From the NCBI GenBank assembly GCA_016714685.1, contig JADKCH010000012.1, forward strand, positions 16,654-80,653: DNA of 64,000 nucleotides, written 5' to 3'. The notes beneath the pieces are model-generated. The model was not told where the DNA came from, made no database searches, and saw only the letters and a list, made by a program, of their open reading frames with translations. Positions 28,590 to 36,925 of the stretch are shown here, one piece after another. This DNA comes from Candidatus Geothrix odensensis. Its GTDB lineage: Bacteria > Acidobacteriota > Holophagae > Holophagales > Holophagaceae. A program made the position numbers and the translations under genes. Position 1 is the stretch's first letter, and each line of letters begins with the position of its first letter.

Positions 28590-28907
28590 ATGGCCCTGCC
28601 CACCCCTGAACTGAAGCTCGGCTACGAGCTGTTCTCCAAGCTGCTGAACTGGGCGGCGGGCAAGCGCCAGTCGAAGCGGCTGGAGGCCCTGAAATCGGCG
28701 GCCTTCCAGGAGCTGCTGAAGGGTGACGCGGCGGATCTGGACTTGGTGGCCTCGGTGCTGAAGGAGATCCACAAGGCGGCGGACACCTCCGCCCAGGCCA
28801 TCCGCCTGGAGAGCCTCTACGACAGCGCGACCCAGCCCCGCACCAAGGCACGCAAGCCCGAACGCCGACGCGCAACCCCGAAGAAACCCTCCCCCAAGAA
28901 GCCCTGA
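28590..28907 (+). CDS. Small helical protein with a strongly basic tail, unknown function
   Basis: The 105-residue protein has helical segments up to about residue 80, then an Arg/Lys/Pro-rich tail (RTKARKPERRRATPKKPSPKKP) like those of nucleic-acid-binding proteins. I do not recognise a family. It is followed after 13 bases by a small membrane protein in the same direction. Confidence 0.6.
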   Translation: MALPTPELKLGYELFSKLLNWAAGKRQSKRLEALKSAAFQELLKGDAADLDLVASVLKEIHKAADTSAQAIRLESLYDSATQPRTKARKPERRRATPKKPSPKKP

Positions 28908-28920
28908 CCCGGGAGCTCCC

Positions 28921-29136
28921 ATGTCCCTCAAGCCATTGGCCGGCCTGATCCTCATCGCCCTCGGAGCGGCCTCCCTGGCCTGGCCGGAGTTCCGCTACAC
29001 CAAGGACAGCCACGACGCCAAGCTGGGCCCCCTGGAGTTCACCCTGAAGCAGAAGGAGACCGTCCGGGTGCCCGCCTGGGTGGGCCTGGCGGCCATCGCG
29101 GGGGGCACCCTGCTGATCTGGCGACGGAAGGGCTGA
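28921..29136 (+). CDS. Small two-helix membrane protein
   Basis: The 71-residue protein has a hydrophobic segment at residues about 5-21 and another at about 52-67 ending in RRKG. A charged loop lies between them (YTKDSHDAKLGPLEFTLKQKETVRVP). The pattern resembles small conserved inner-membrane proteins with a GPLEF-like loop, but no function is known to me. GGGAG precedes the ATG. Confidence 0.7.
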   Translation: MSLKPLAGLILIALGAASLAWPEFRYTKDSHDAKLGPLEFTLKQKETVRVPAWVGLAAIAGGTLLIWRRKG

Positions 29137-29173
29137 CCGCCATGCGCAGCCCAGCCCATCCCGTGGCCACCCC

Positions 29174-29656
29174 GTGACGGCCGGAAGCGAGTCGGCCCCC
29201 TCCCGAATCTTCGTGGATGCGGATGCCTGTCCCGTGAAAGACGAGATCTTCCGGGTGGCCCAGCGCTGCGGCCTGAAGGTGCTGGTCGTGTCCAACTCGC
29301 CATTGCGCCTGCCCCGCAGCCCACTCATCGAGGCGGTGGTGGTGGCCCGAGGCCAGTTCGATGGGGCCGATGACTGGATCGTCGAGCAGATCACGGACCG
29401 GGACATCGCGGTGACGGCGGACATCCCCCTGGCGGCCCGTTGCCTCGAGAAGGGCGCCCGTGCGCTGGATGCGAAGGGCAAGGTGTACTCGCCCGACTCC
29501 ATCGGGGATGCCTTGGCCAGCCGCGAGCTGATGGCGCACCTGCGGGCCATGGGCGAGATGGGCGGCGGCCCCCCGCCCTTCACGGCGCGGGACCGCTCGA
29601 CCTTCCTGCAACGGCTGGATGACCTGATCCAGGCGCTGAGGCGGTCGAGGCGGTAG
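29174..29656 (+). CDS. YaiI/YqxD family protein (DUF188, UPF0178)
   Basis: The 160-residue protein begins with the family signature IFVDADACPVKDEIFRVAQR. It continues with VVSNSPLR, GADDWIV, DIPLAARCLEKGA and TARDRSTFLQRLDDL. Members have a PIN-like fold with clustered aspartates, which suggests nuclease activity, but the biological role is not established. The frame opens with GTG and no good ribosome-binding site is seen, so the start is uncertain. Confidence 0.88.
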   Translation: MTAGSESAPSRIFVDADACPVKDEIFRVAQRCGLKVLVVSNSPLRLPRSPLIEAVVVARGQFDGADDWIVEQITDRDIAVTADIPLAARCLEKGARALDAKGKVYSPDSIGDALASRELMAHLRAMGEMGGGPPPFTARDRSTFLQRLDDLIQALRRSRR

Positions 29657-29707
29657 ACTGCAGCACGGGCTGAGTCGGCTTCACCCCTTTTTGCGATCGG
29701 ATCCACC

Positions 29708-29881
29708 ATGGCCAGAAAGCCCAACTACAACTTCGAGAAGCGGCAGAAGGACCTGGCCCGCCAGAAGAAGAAGGAAGAGAAGCTGCAGAAGAAGGCGCTC
29801 AAGAAGGACGCCCAGGGCAACGACATCCCGGAATCGGAAGAGGTCGAGGGAACCACCGACGGGGACCAGGAGTCCGAGTAG
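29708..29881 (+). CDS. Small Lys/Glu-rich protein (MARKPNYNFEKRQ type)
   Basis: The 57-residue product starts MARKPNYNFEKRQKDLARQKKK, is highly basic in its first 36 residues and acidic at its end. The N-terminal signature is one I have seen in small conserved hypothetical proteins of many bacteria. It is likely an all-helical or disordered protein; function unknown. Confidence 0.65.
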   Translation: MARKPNYNFEKRQKDLARQKKKEEKLQKKALKKDAQGNDIPESEEVEGTTDGDQESE

Positions 29882-29941
29882 GCCCCATCGCGATGCCCTG
29901 ACTTCAGCTCCGTGATAGCAGTGGGTTTTGCAGGGAGGCCC

Positions 29942-30799
29942 ATGGTTCGGATGGCGCTGGCAACCACCCTGTGGATCGCGCCCCTGCTGGCGGCACCGCC
30001 GGTGCGTCCCATGCCGTCCCCCCTGGCAGCTCTGGAGGCGCGCATCGGGGGCCGCCTAGGCGTGGCCGCGCTCGACACCGGCACGGGCCACAGGCTCGAC
30101 TACCAAGGGGAGGAGCGTTTCCCCCTCTGCAGCACCTTCAAGGTGCTCTTGGCAGGAGCGGTCCTGGCACGGGTCGACCAGGATCTGGAGCGACTGGACC
30201 ACACCCTGCCCTACGGTCCTGCAGACCTCCTGGAGCACGCCCCCGTCACGCGGGTGCATGTGGCCGAGGGCCGCCTGTCCGTGGAGGCACTCTGCGCCGC
30301 CACCATGGTGACCAGCGACAACACCGCCGCCAACCTGCTGCTCCGCACCCTCGGAGGACCGGGCGGCATCACGTCTTTCGCCCGCACCTTGGGAGACGGC
30401 GAGACCCGGCTAGACCGGATGGAACCGGATCTGAACGAGGCCCGGCCGGGCGACCCGCGGGACACCACCACGCCGCGAGCCATGGTCGGGGCCCTGCGGG
30501 CCCTGCTGCTGGGATCAGTCCTGAAACCGGCTTCCAGACAGCGACTGGAGGGCTGGATGGTGGCCGCCACCACCGGCCGGAACAAGCTCCGGGCCGGGCT
30601 TCCGGCCGGCTGGATCGCGGGGGACAAGACCGGTGCGGGCGAGCACGGCACCATGAACGACGTGGCGCTGATCCGCCCTCCGGGCCGGGCGCCCATCCTG
30701 GTGGCCGCCTACACCACCGGGTCTTCCGCCTCCTGGGAGGATCGCGAGGCGATGCTGGCCGAGGTGGGCCGGATCGTCGTGCGGACCCTCGGCAACTGA
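29942..30799 (+). CDS. Class A serine beta-lactamase
   Basis: The 285-residue protein has a signal peptide (residues about 1-19). It also has all class A catalytic motifs: STFK (Ser64, Lys67), SDN (125-127), EPDLNE with the general base Glu161, and KTG (229-231) followed by Ala-Gly. A cysteine precedes the active serine, and another occurs five residues before the SDN serine. The disulfide partner at position 238 of the standard class A carbapenemase pattern is absent. It would hydrolyse beta-lactams in the periplasm; the spectrum cannot be read from sequence. The start follows GGGAGG. No ampR-type regulator or mobile element adjoins it. Confidence 0.93.
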   Translation: MVRMALATTLWIAPLLAAPPVRPMPSPLAALEARIGGRLGVAALDTGTGHRLDYQGEERFPLCSTFKVLLAGAVLARVDQDLERLDHTLPYGPADLLEHAPVTRVHVAEGRLSVEALCAATMVTSDNTAANLLLRTLGGPGGITSFARTLGDGETRLDRMEPDLNEARPGDPRDTTTPRAMVGALRALLLGSVLKPASRQRLEGWMVAATTGRNKLRAGLPAGWIAGDKTGAGEHGTMNDVALIRPPGRAPILVAAYTTGSSASWEDREAMLAEVGRIVVRTLGN

Positions 30800-30861
30800 A
30801 TGCCACGGAAAGGCCCCCGCCAGGCCGCGAAAGGGGCATGATGGCAGACCACGGAGGCCCC

Positions 30862-31339
30862 ATGGAACCCACCCCGGAGACCATGCTTGAAGCCCTGCTG
30901 GCGAGCCCCATCGCCGCCCTGGGCACCCTTCACGAGGGCGCGCCCTTCGTCTCCATGGTGCCGGCGGTAGCCCGCGCCGGACGGCTCAGGTTTCCTTATC
31001 CATGTGAGCCGCCTTGCCCAGCACACTCGCGACCTGGTGGCCGACGCCCGCATGAGCCTGCTGTTCACCGCCCGGCTCACCGAGGACCAGGATCCCCTGG
31101 CCCTCCCCCGGGTGACCCTCCAGGGCGCGGCCGAGGCGATCGCGGCGGATTCGGGGGAGTACGAACAGGCGGCCGAGGCCTATCTGGCCCGGTTCCCGCA
31201 GGCGGAGATGACCCTCGGCCTGGGGGACTTCTCCTTTTTCCGCCTCCGGCCAGCCACCGGGCGCCTCGTCCTGGGCTTCGGCCGAGCCCTCAGCCTCGAT
31301 GCCGCCCAGATCCAGGCCGCCCTGTCCCCGGAACGATGA
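30862..31339 (+). CDS. PPOX-fold (pyridoxamine 5'-phosphate oxidase-like) flavin-binding protein, frameshifted
   Basis: The first frame (MEPTPETMLEALLASPIAALGTLHEGAPFVSMVPA) matches the start of PPOX/HugZ-like split-barrel proteins. The second frame from about 31004 continues with VSRLAQHTRDLVADARMSLLF and GDFSFFRLRPATGRLVLGFGRA. One extra T at 30991-30993 breaks the frame; removing it restores RLRFLIHVSRLAQHT, about 158 residues. GGAGG precedes the ATG. Such proteins bind FMN, F420 or haem. It sits just upstream of the oxidative-stress genes. A sequence error is likely. Confidence 0.75.
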
Positions 31340-31445
31340 CGGGCTCTCGATATATCGCGTAATCAGCTCTCGACCGGTCGTGGATTCCCCCCGAGGCGGT
31401 CGCTTGAGGATTCCAGTATTTATTCAATGATTTGACTTATTGCTT

Positions 31446-31461
31446 TGGCATGGGGATGGCT
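31446..31461 (+). promoter_or_regulatory. Candidate sigma-54 promoter upstream of rubrerythrin
   Basis: TGGCATGGGGATGGCT has the GG-N10-GC spacing of -24/-12 elements and matches the first box well (TGGCAtG). It lies 40 bases before the rubrerythrin ATG. The second box (TGGCT rather than TTGCT) is imperfect, and no enhancer-binding regulator is adjacent, so this is tentative. Confidence 0.35.
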
Positions 31462-31501
31462 CTACCTTGGGTGCCGCCGTACGCGGCCCACAGGAGACCC
31501 C

Positions 31502-31966
31502 ATGTCCTTCACCGAGTCCAAGACCCACCAGAACCTCAAGGCCGCCTTTGCCGGCGAGAGCCAGGCGAACCGCCGCTACACCTGGATGGCCCAGGTCGCG
31601 GAGAAGGAGGGCCTCCCCGAGGTGGCCAGCCTGTTCAAGCACAGCGCCGACGGCGAGACCGGCCACGCCCTCAAGCACCTGATGTACCTCGCCGCCAAGG
31701 CCGGTGACCCCGCCACGGGCCTGCCCCTGGGCGACTCCCTCACCAACCTGAAGTCCGCCGTGGCCGGCGAGACCTACGAGTACACGGACATGTATCCCGA
31801 GTTCGCCCGGGTGGCCCGGGAGGAAGGCCACGCCGAGATCGCCGCCTGGTTCGAGACCCTGGCCAAGGTGGAGCGCTTCCACGCCGGCCGCTTCCAGGAC
31901 GCGTTGACCCGCCTCCAGGCCGGCGGCATCGCCAAGCCCGACGCCGACATCGCCAAGCACATCTGA
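31502..31966 (+). CDS. Rubrerythrin, erythrin domain only
   Basis: The 154-residue protein has the diiron ferritin-like four-helix bundle with the ligand motifs [42 protein letters not shown] and ERFHAGRF. Rubrerythrins reduce hydrogen peroxide. The usual C-terminal rubredoxin domain with two CxxC motifs is missing, so electrons must come from a separate partner. The start has AGGAG upstream. It heads a block with a DUF3501-like gene, dps and superoxide dismutase. Confidence 0.92.
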   Translation: MSFTESKTHQNLKAAFAGESQANRRYTWMAQVAEKEGLPEVASLFKHSADGETGHALKHLMYLAAKAGDPATGLPLGDSLTNLKSAVAGETYEYTDMYPEFARVAREEGHAEIAAWFETLAKVERFHAGRFQDALTRLQAGGIAKPDADIAKHI

Positions 31967-31973
31967 GGTGACC

Positions 31974-32522
31974 ATGAACCTGGCCTTCGACCCCGCCACC
32001 GAGCTGGCCCGCTACGAGACACGTCTGGCTTTCCTCACCCGCCAGGCCGCCCTGCGGCTGGAGCTGGCGGAGGGCATCACCTTCCAGCCCGAGACCGCCG
32101 AGAGCGTCGAGGACCAGGTGGTGGAGACCCTCTGGGCCGAAGGCATGACCTTGGAGACCGCCCCAGCCGAGGACGTGACCGAAGCTCGCGCCTCCTTTGC
32201 CGTCCTGGCCCCGCGCCGCGAACAGGGCGGCCAGAGCCTCGTCGCCACCTTGTTCCTGGGCTTCCCGGATGCAGTCCGCGATGCGAAGCTGGCGGCCCTG
32301 CAGCGGTTCCCTGATCAGCTCCGGCTGGAGCTGAGCGACGGCTCCCTCGCCGCACCCGCCGTGGACCGCGGTGCGGCCGGTCCCGAAGAGCGCCTGCCTG
32401 CCGTGCTGGCCCTGCGCTTCTTCATTCCGGACGGCTGCCGCATCGTCGCCCTCGTCTCCTACCACCCGGTCGTCCCCGGTCGTTGGTCTGCCCCGCCGAC
32501 CTGGGATGCCTGGCCTTCCTGA
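31974..32522 (+). CDS. DUF3501-like protein
   Basis: The 182-residue protein starts seven bases after rubrerythrin. The segment [21 protein letters not shown], followed by [26 protein letters not shown], resembles DUF3501 proteins. From memory these are often encoded next to rubrerythrin, but the match is distant. Function unknown; context points to peroxide or iron metabolism. Confidence 0.6.
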   Translation: MNLAFDPATELARYETRLAFLTRQAALRLELAEGITFQPETAESVEDQVVETLWAEGMTLETAPAEDVTEARASFAVLAPRREQGGQSLVATLFLGFPDAVRDAKLAALQRFPDQLRLELSDGSLAAPAVDRGAAGPEERLPAVLALRFFIPDGCRIVALVSYHPVVPGRWSAPPTWDAWPS

Positions 32523-32531
32523 GGAGCCTCC

Positions 32532-33002
32532 ATGAGCATCAACATCGGCATTCCCACCGAGGACCGCAAAGCCATCGCCGACGGCCTCTCCCGGCTGCTG
32601 GCTGACAGCTACACGCTCTACCTCAAGACCCACAACTTCCACTGGAACGTGAAGGGCCCCATGTTCCAGACCCTGCACCTGCTCTTCGAGACCCAGTACA
32701 CCGAGCTGGCCCTGGCCGTGGACCTGGTGGCTGAGCGCATCCGCGCCCTGGACCACCCGGCCCCCGGCACCTATGCGGAGTTCGCGAGGCTCTCCAGCAT
32801 CCCCGAGCCCACGGGCGTGCCCAAGGCCACGGCCATGATCAAGGAACTGGTCGAGGGGCAGGAGGCCGTGGTCCGCACCGCCCGCTCCATCTTCCCCATC
32901 GTGGACAAGGTGGGCGACGAGCCCACGGCCGACCTGCTGACCCAGCGCATGCAGATCCATGAGAAGAACGCCTGGATGCTTCGCAGCCTGCTGGAAGACT
33001 GA
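32532..33002 (+). CDS. dps: Dps-family ferritin-like DNA-protecting protein
   Basis: The 156-residue protein has the Dps ferroxidase region LKTHNFHWNVKGPMFQTLHLLFETQYTEL with its paired histidines and downstream acidic residue, followed by AERIRALDHPAPGTY. It forms dodecamers that oxidise iron with peroxide and shield DNA. It follows the DUF3501-like gene by nine bases in the same direction. Confidence 0.93.
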   Translation: MSINIGIPTEDRKAIADGLSRLLADSYTLYLKTHNFHWNVKGPMFQTLHLLFETQYTELALAVDLVAERIRALDHPAPGTYAEFARLSSIPEPTGVPKATAMIKELVEGQEAVVRTARSIFPIVDKVGDEPTADLLTQRMQIHEKNAWMLRSLLED

Positions 33003-33102
33003 GCCATTCATCCTCGGACCGCCGAGCTCAGCCTGTTTTTTCAGATTTCCGACTTTTTTGGTAAACTACCTGTTCGCGCCCCGCGCACCTGAGGAGATGA
33101 CC

Positions 33103-33681
33103 ATGGCCTACACCGCCAAGTCCTACGATCACTTGAAGGGCGGCGCCCTGAAGGGGCTCAGCGACGCCCAGCTCGACCAGCACTTCACGCTGTACAAGGG
33201 CTACGTCACCAAGCTGAACGAGATCGAGGAGAAGTTGGCGACGGCCGACAACACCAAGCCCAACTACTCCTTCAACGACTTCAGCGAGCTGAAGCGCCGC
33301 GAGGCCGTGGCCTTCAACGGCTCCTTCCTGCACGAGCTCTACTTCGAGAACCTGGGCGCCGACAGCGACGTCAGCGCTGGCCTGAAGGCCGCCCTGGATG
33401 CCGCCGGCGGCCAGGACAAGGTCATCGCCGACCTGAAGGCCACGGCCATGGGCGGCCCCGGCTGGGCCCTGCTCACCCGCAACCGCCGCGACGGCAAGCT
33501 GCACACCTACTTCGTCGCCGAGCACCACCTGGGCCTGCCCATCGAGCAGGACCTGCTCGTGGTGCTGGATAGCTGGGAGCACGCGTTCATGGTCGACTAT
33601 GGAATTGCCCGCGCCAAGTACCTCGAGACGTTCGTCGAGAACATCAAGTGGAGCGAGGTCTCCAAGCGTTTCGGCAAGTAG
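33103..33681 (+). CDS. Superoxide dismutase, Fe/Mn family
   Basis: The 192-residue enzyme has the four metal ligands His27 (LDQHFTLY), His77 (SFLHELYF), Asp156 and His160 (VLDSWEHAF). The common HH pair next to the first helix ligand region is replaced by YKGYVTKLN. GAGGAG sits six bases before the ATG at 33103; it abuts an ATG two codons earlier, which is therefore less likely. It closes the oxidative-stress block and is followed by a strong terminator. Confidence 0.93.
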   Translation: MAYTAKSYDHLKGGALKGLSDAQLDQHFTLYKGYVTKLNEIEEKLATADNTKPNYSFNDFSELKRREAVAFNGSFLHELYFENLGADSDVSAGLKAALDAAGGQDKVIADLKATAMGGPGWALLTRNRRDGKLHTYFVAEHHLGLPIEQDLLVVLDSWEHAFMVDYGIARAKYLETFVENIKWSEVSKRFGK

Positions 33682-33725
33682 GAGGGCGCGGGCGGCATCA
33701 CGCCGTTCTATTCGTGCTCGTGGTT

Positions 33726-33753
33726 GGGCCCCCAAACGGGGGCCCGCCTTTTT
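33726..33753 (+). terminator. Intrinsic terminator after superoxide dismutase
   Basis: GGGCCCCC pairs with GGGGGCCC around a short AAAC loop, followed by GCCTTTTT. It lies 45 bases after the stop. Confidence 0.9.
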
Positions 33754-33789
33754 CTCCTGATGGCGCACATGAAGTTGGCGTGACGCCAG

Positions 33790-34533
33790 ATGCCCCGCGA
33801 TCCTACCCTGGAGCCACGCATCGAGGAGGCCAAGGTGGCGAAGGCAGCACCCTCCGGGCAAGAGAACCCCCTGGGGCCGGAGCTCTTCCGGTTCCTGAAG
33901 GACCTGAAGGCGAACAACGAGCGGGCCTGGTTCCAGGAGCACAAGGCCCGCTACGAAGCCGAGGCCCGCGACCCCGTCCTGCGGCTCATCGCCGGGTTCG
34001 GCGGTCCCCTGGCCACGGTCAGCCGGCACTTCGAAGCCGACCCACGCCCCGTGGGCGGCTCCCTCTTCCGCATCTACCGCGATACGCGGTTCAGCAAGGA
34101 CAAGACGCCCTACAAGACCCACCTCGGCATCAACTTCCGGCACCGCTCCGAGGCGGCCGGGGGCGTCCACGGGCCCGGGTTCTACCTCCACCTAGACCCC
34201 GGCGGCTGCTTCGCCGGCGGCGGCCTCTGGCACCCGGAGTCCGAGGCGCTCTGCAAGGTCCGCCAGGGCATCGTCGCCCGGTCCGCAGCCTGGAAGAAGC
34301 TCCGCTCCTCGGGAATCGAGATCGAGGGCGAGGCCCTCAAGCGGGTGCCCCAGGGCTTCGACCCGGACCACCCCTGCGCCGAGGACCTCAAGTTCAAGGA
34401 CTTCTACGCGGCCACGGCCTTCACCGACGCCCAGGTGCTCGCCCCGAACTTCCCCGAGCACCTCGCCCAGGCCTGCCGGGACGCTGCCCCGCTGGTGGCC
34501 TTCCTCTGCAAGGCCCTCGACCTGCCCTTTTAG
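33790..34533 (+). CDS. DUF2461 (TIGR02453) family protein
   Basis: The 247-residue protein shows the family features: LFRFLKDLKANNERAWFQEHKARYE, then FRIYRDTRFSKDKTPYKTHLGINFRH, GPGFYLHLDPGGCFAGGGLWHPE and a C-terminal FKDFYAATAFTD. Its function is not established. It converges with tyrA, stops being one base apart. Confidence 0.88.
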   Translation: MPRDPTLEPRIEEAKVAKAAPSGQENPLGPELFRFLKDLKANNERAWFQEHKARYEAEARDPVLRLIAGFGGPLATVSRHFEADPRPVGGSLFRIYRDTRFSKDKTPYKTHLGINFRHRSEAAGGVHGPGFYLHLDPGGCFAGGGLWHPESEALCKVRQGIVARSAAWKKLRSSGIEIEGEALKRVPQGFDPDHPCAEDLKFKDFYAATAFTDAQVLAPNFPEHLAQACRDAAPLVAFLCKALDLPF

Positions 34534-34534
34534 T

Positions 34535-35581
34535 TCAGCCCTTGAGCCCCTGGGCCGACCTCGAGGCCCGCAGCACCGCGCGGAACACCTCCTCCACCCC
34601 CTGTGGATCAAGGCCTGAGGTCTCGGCCCAGGTCCGACGGGCCTGAAGCTGAGCGGCCTCGCGCTCCGGATCGTGGATGGGCAGATTCAGTTCCGCCTTG
34701 GCGCGGCCCGCGCGGAGCACCAGTCCCGTGCGTCGCGCCAGCAGGGCCACCAGCTCCTGGTCCAGCGCATCGATGTGATCGCGGGCTTCCTGCAGAGCCG
34801 GTGACCTGATGCCCAGATCTGGGATGGCGAGCTGCTCGCCCCCGCCCGACTCAGCCGCCTCGGCCAGGCTCTGGTGGATGGCGGCGAGGGCCTCCAGCAG
34901 GCCCTCCCGGGCGCCGGACGCGAAGGGGTTCTCGTTCTGCAGAGCGGCGAAGAGGTGGCCTGCGTCTTCCCGAACGGATTCGAGCGTTCGCGCGATGGCG
35001 TGGAAGGAGGGCGGCGTGAAGGGCAACTCGGCCCCTGCCCCCACCGCCAGCAGGCCTTTGGCAATGAAGAAGGTCAGCGCGTGCGTGGTGGCCATCACCC
35101 GGTCGTGGTCCTCGGGGCTCTGGCGCAGCACCTCGCAGCCGAGGCTGTGGAAGAGCCGCTCGATCCGTTCCGCCGAAGCCGGGTGGCGCGGGGAGCCGCA
35201 GACCACCACCCGCAGGGGGCGCTCGGCGCGGGCGAGGCTCACCGGTCCGAACAGGGGATGGGTCCCCGAATGGGGAATGGCGGCGCCCAGGTGTTCCTCC
35301 AGGAGGGCACAGGGGCCCACCTTCACGCTGCCCACGTCGAAGACCAGGTGGTCGGCCCTCAGGTGGGGGCGCAAGGTCCCGAGGAGGCCGCCCAGTGCCG
35401 GGATGGGCACCGCCAGCACCAGAACATCCTGGCCAGCCACCAGGTCATGGAAGCCGGCAGAGCGGTGTTCTGCGGGGACCTCGGCGATGGGATCCCAGGC
35501 CCGATAGGCATGGCCGGCTTCGCGGAGGAGCGAGCCCAGCGCCCTCCCGAAGCGGCCATAGCCCAGGATGCCGATGCGCAT
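34535..35581 (-). CDS. tyrA: Prephenate dehydrogenase fused to a C-terminal chorismate mutase
   Basis: Residues 1-250 form a TyrA dehydrogenase: the NAD-binding GYGRFG at 7-12, the SGTHPLFGP catalytic segment (His108) and the helical second domain. Residues about 262-345 are an AroQ-type chorismate mutase (RDHIDALDQELVALLARR, then KAELNLPIHDPERE). It would turn chorismate into 4-hydroxyphenylpyruvate for tyrosine. In the E. coli fusion the mutase is N-terminal; here the order is reversed. GGAG precedes the ATG. It lies just after the arsenic genes in the same direction. Confidence 0.88.
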   Translation of the reverse strand: MRIGILGYGRFGRALGSLLREAGHAYRAWDPIAEVPAEHRSAGFHDLVAGQDVLVLAVPIPALGGLLGTLRPHLRADHLVFDVGSVKVGPCALLEEHLGAAIPHSGTHPLFGPVSLARAERPLRVVVCGSPRHPASAERIERLFHSLGCEVLRQSPEDHDRVMATTHALTFFIAKGLLAVGAGAELPFTPPSFHAIARTLESVREDAGHLFAALQNENPFASGAREGLLEALAAIHQSLAEAAESGGGEQLAIPDLGIRSPALQEARDHIDALDQELVALLARRTGLVLRAGRAKAELNLPIHDPEREAAQLQARRTWAETSGLDPQGVEEVFRAVLRASRSAQGLKG

Positions 35582-35608
35582 GGAAGTCTCCGGAGACAGG
35601 AGGCCATC

Positions 35609-35839
35609 CTACCGCAGCAGCTCCTGGATGGCCGCCACGGTTGGCACATGGCCCTGGCTCTTCACGACGCCATCCACCACCAGGCCCGGCGTGGTCATCA
35701 CACCCCGGGCCACGATGTCCGGGTATTCCGTGACCTTCACCAGCGTGTAGTCCGCGCCGATTCCCCGCGCCGCCTCCTCCGCCCGTTCCGCCAGGAGCTT
35801 GCACTTGGCGCAGCCTGTCCCCAGGATTTCGATTCGCAT
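35609..35839 (-). CDS. Small thioredoxin-fold redox protein
   Basis: The 76-residue protein begins MRIEILGTGCAKCKLLAERA, with a CAKC redox site, a cis-proline region TTPGLVVDG, and no signal peptide. It matches the small archaeal-type thioredoxin/redox-active disulfide protein 2 group. These are often encoded beside ArsP-type permeases, as here (nine bases downstream of the permease). It may hand electrons or arsenic thiolates to neighbouring proteins; that is inference. The ATG is chosen because TAGGAG abuts an upstream GTG. Confidence 0.85.
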   Translation of the reverse strand: MRIEILGTGCAKCKLLAERAEEAARGIGADYTLVKVTEYPDIVARGVMTTPGLVVDGVVKSQGHVPTVAAIQELLR

Positions 35840-35847
35840 GAGCACTC

Positions 35848-36921
35848 CTACATCAGCACGTTGAACAGGAATCCCACCAGGATGATCCCAACGGCGACGA
35901 CGCCGAGGAAGGTGGTCAGCAGGGTGGGCCGGAGCACCTTGCGGAGGATCACGGTCTCAGGAAGGGACAGTCCGGTCACCGCCATCATGAAGGCCAGCGC
36001 CGTGCCCAGGGCCGCGCCCTTGGCCAGCAGCACCTGGACGATGGGGATGATGCCCGCGGCGTTCGCATACAGGGGCACCCCGATCAGCACCGCCAGCGGC
36101 ACGCTCCACCACGCCGACTTGCCCATGAAGCGCGCCAGCAGTTCCGCAGGGACATAGCCATGGAGGAAGGCGCCCACGGCGATGCCGGCCAGCACGTAGA
36201 GCCAGACCTTTGCGAAGATGTCCCGAGTGGCCTGCACCGCCAGCCCCAGACGCCCAGGGAAGCCCATGGACCGCCCATCCGCCTCCGCAGCCTCATAGGG
36301 GATCTCCATCACCCAGGGCTCCAGGTGCCTCTCCATGCGGAGCTTGCCGATGACCCAGCCTGAGAAGAACGCGATGGCCACGCCTGTCACCGCATAGAGC
36401 AAGGCGATGCGCCAACCGAACAGGCTCAGCAGCATGAAGAGCGCCACCTCGTTCACCATGGGCGCCGAGACCAGGAAGCTGAAGGTCGCGCCCAGAGGCA
36501 CGCCCACGCGCACGAAGCCGATGAAGAGCGGCACCGCCGAACAGGAGCAGAAGGGCGTGGCAATTCCCAGCAGCGACGCCAGCAGGTTGCTCCAGGCGCC
36601 GGTACGCGTAGCCAGCAGATCGCGGGTTCGCTCGGGGCTGATGAACGTCTGCACGAAGCTCACGCCCAGCACCACGAGCCCGAGCAGCAGTAGCACCTTC
36701 GGCCCGTCATAGACGAAGAAGGCCACGGCCTCCCCCAGGCGGCTGCCCGCTTGCAGCCCGAGCACACGGAAGGCCAGCCAGTCCGCCAGGGGCTTCAGAC
36801 TGAAGTAGAGGGCGAACCATGTCGGGAGGGCGATCAGCAACCACCCTCCCGACTTCCAGAAGCCATCGCCCTGAACCGGTGTCGGCGCGGCGCACGCGCA
36901 AGATTTCGATTCCACGTCCAT
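35848..36921 (-). CDS. arsP: ArsP-like permease (DUF318/YraQ family)
   Basis: The 357-residue membrane protein has about eight to nine transmembrane segments in two halves and the hallmark FCSCSAVPLFIGF motif. Its N terminus carries a CACAAP cysteine pair before the first helix. ArsP proteins export trivalent methylated arsenicals, which fits the adjacent arsM. The start at 36921 is set by GGAGG lying within the arsM coding end; the genes are four bases apart. Confidence 0.85.
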   Translation of the reverse strand: MDVESKSCACAAPTPVQGDGFWKSGGWLLIALPTWFALYFSLKPLADWLAFRVLGLQAGSRLGEAVAFFVYDGPKVLLLLGLVVLGVSFVQTFISPERTRDLLATRTGAWSNLLASLLGIATPFCSCSAVPLFIGFVRVGVPLGATFSFLVSAPMVNEVALFMLLSLFGWRIALLYAVTGVAIAFFSGWVIGKLRMERHLEPWVMEIPYEAAEADGRSMGFPGRLGLAVQATRDIFAKVWLYVLAGIAVGAFLHGYVPAELLARFMGKSAWWSVPLAVLIGVPLYANAAGIIPIVQVLLAKGAALGTALAFMMAVTGLSLPETVILRKVLRPTLLTTFLGVVAVGIILVGFLFNVLM

Positions 36922-36925
36922 GCCC

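Noticed and set aside
31502..31966. Rubrerythrin truncated by a frameshift
   Set aside because: No rubredoxin-like CxxC motifs are present downstream in any frame; the next gene starts seven bases later, so this is a natural single-domain form.
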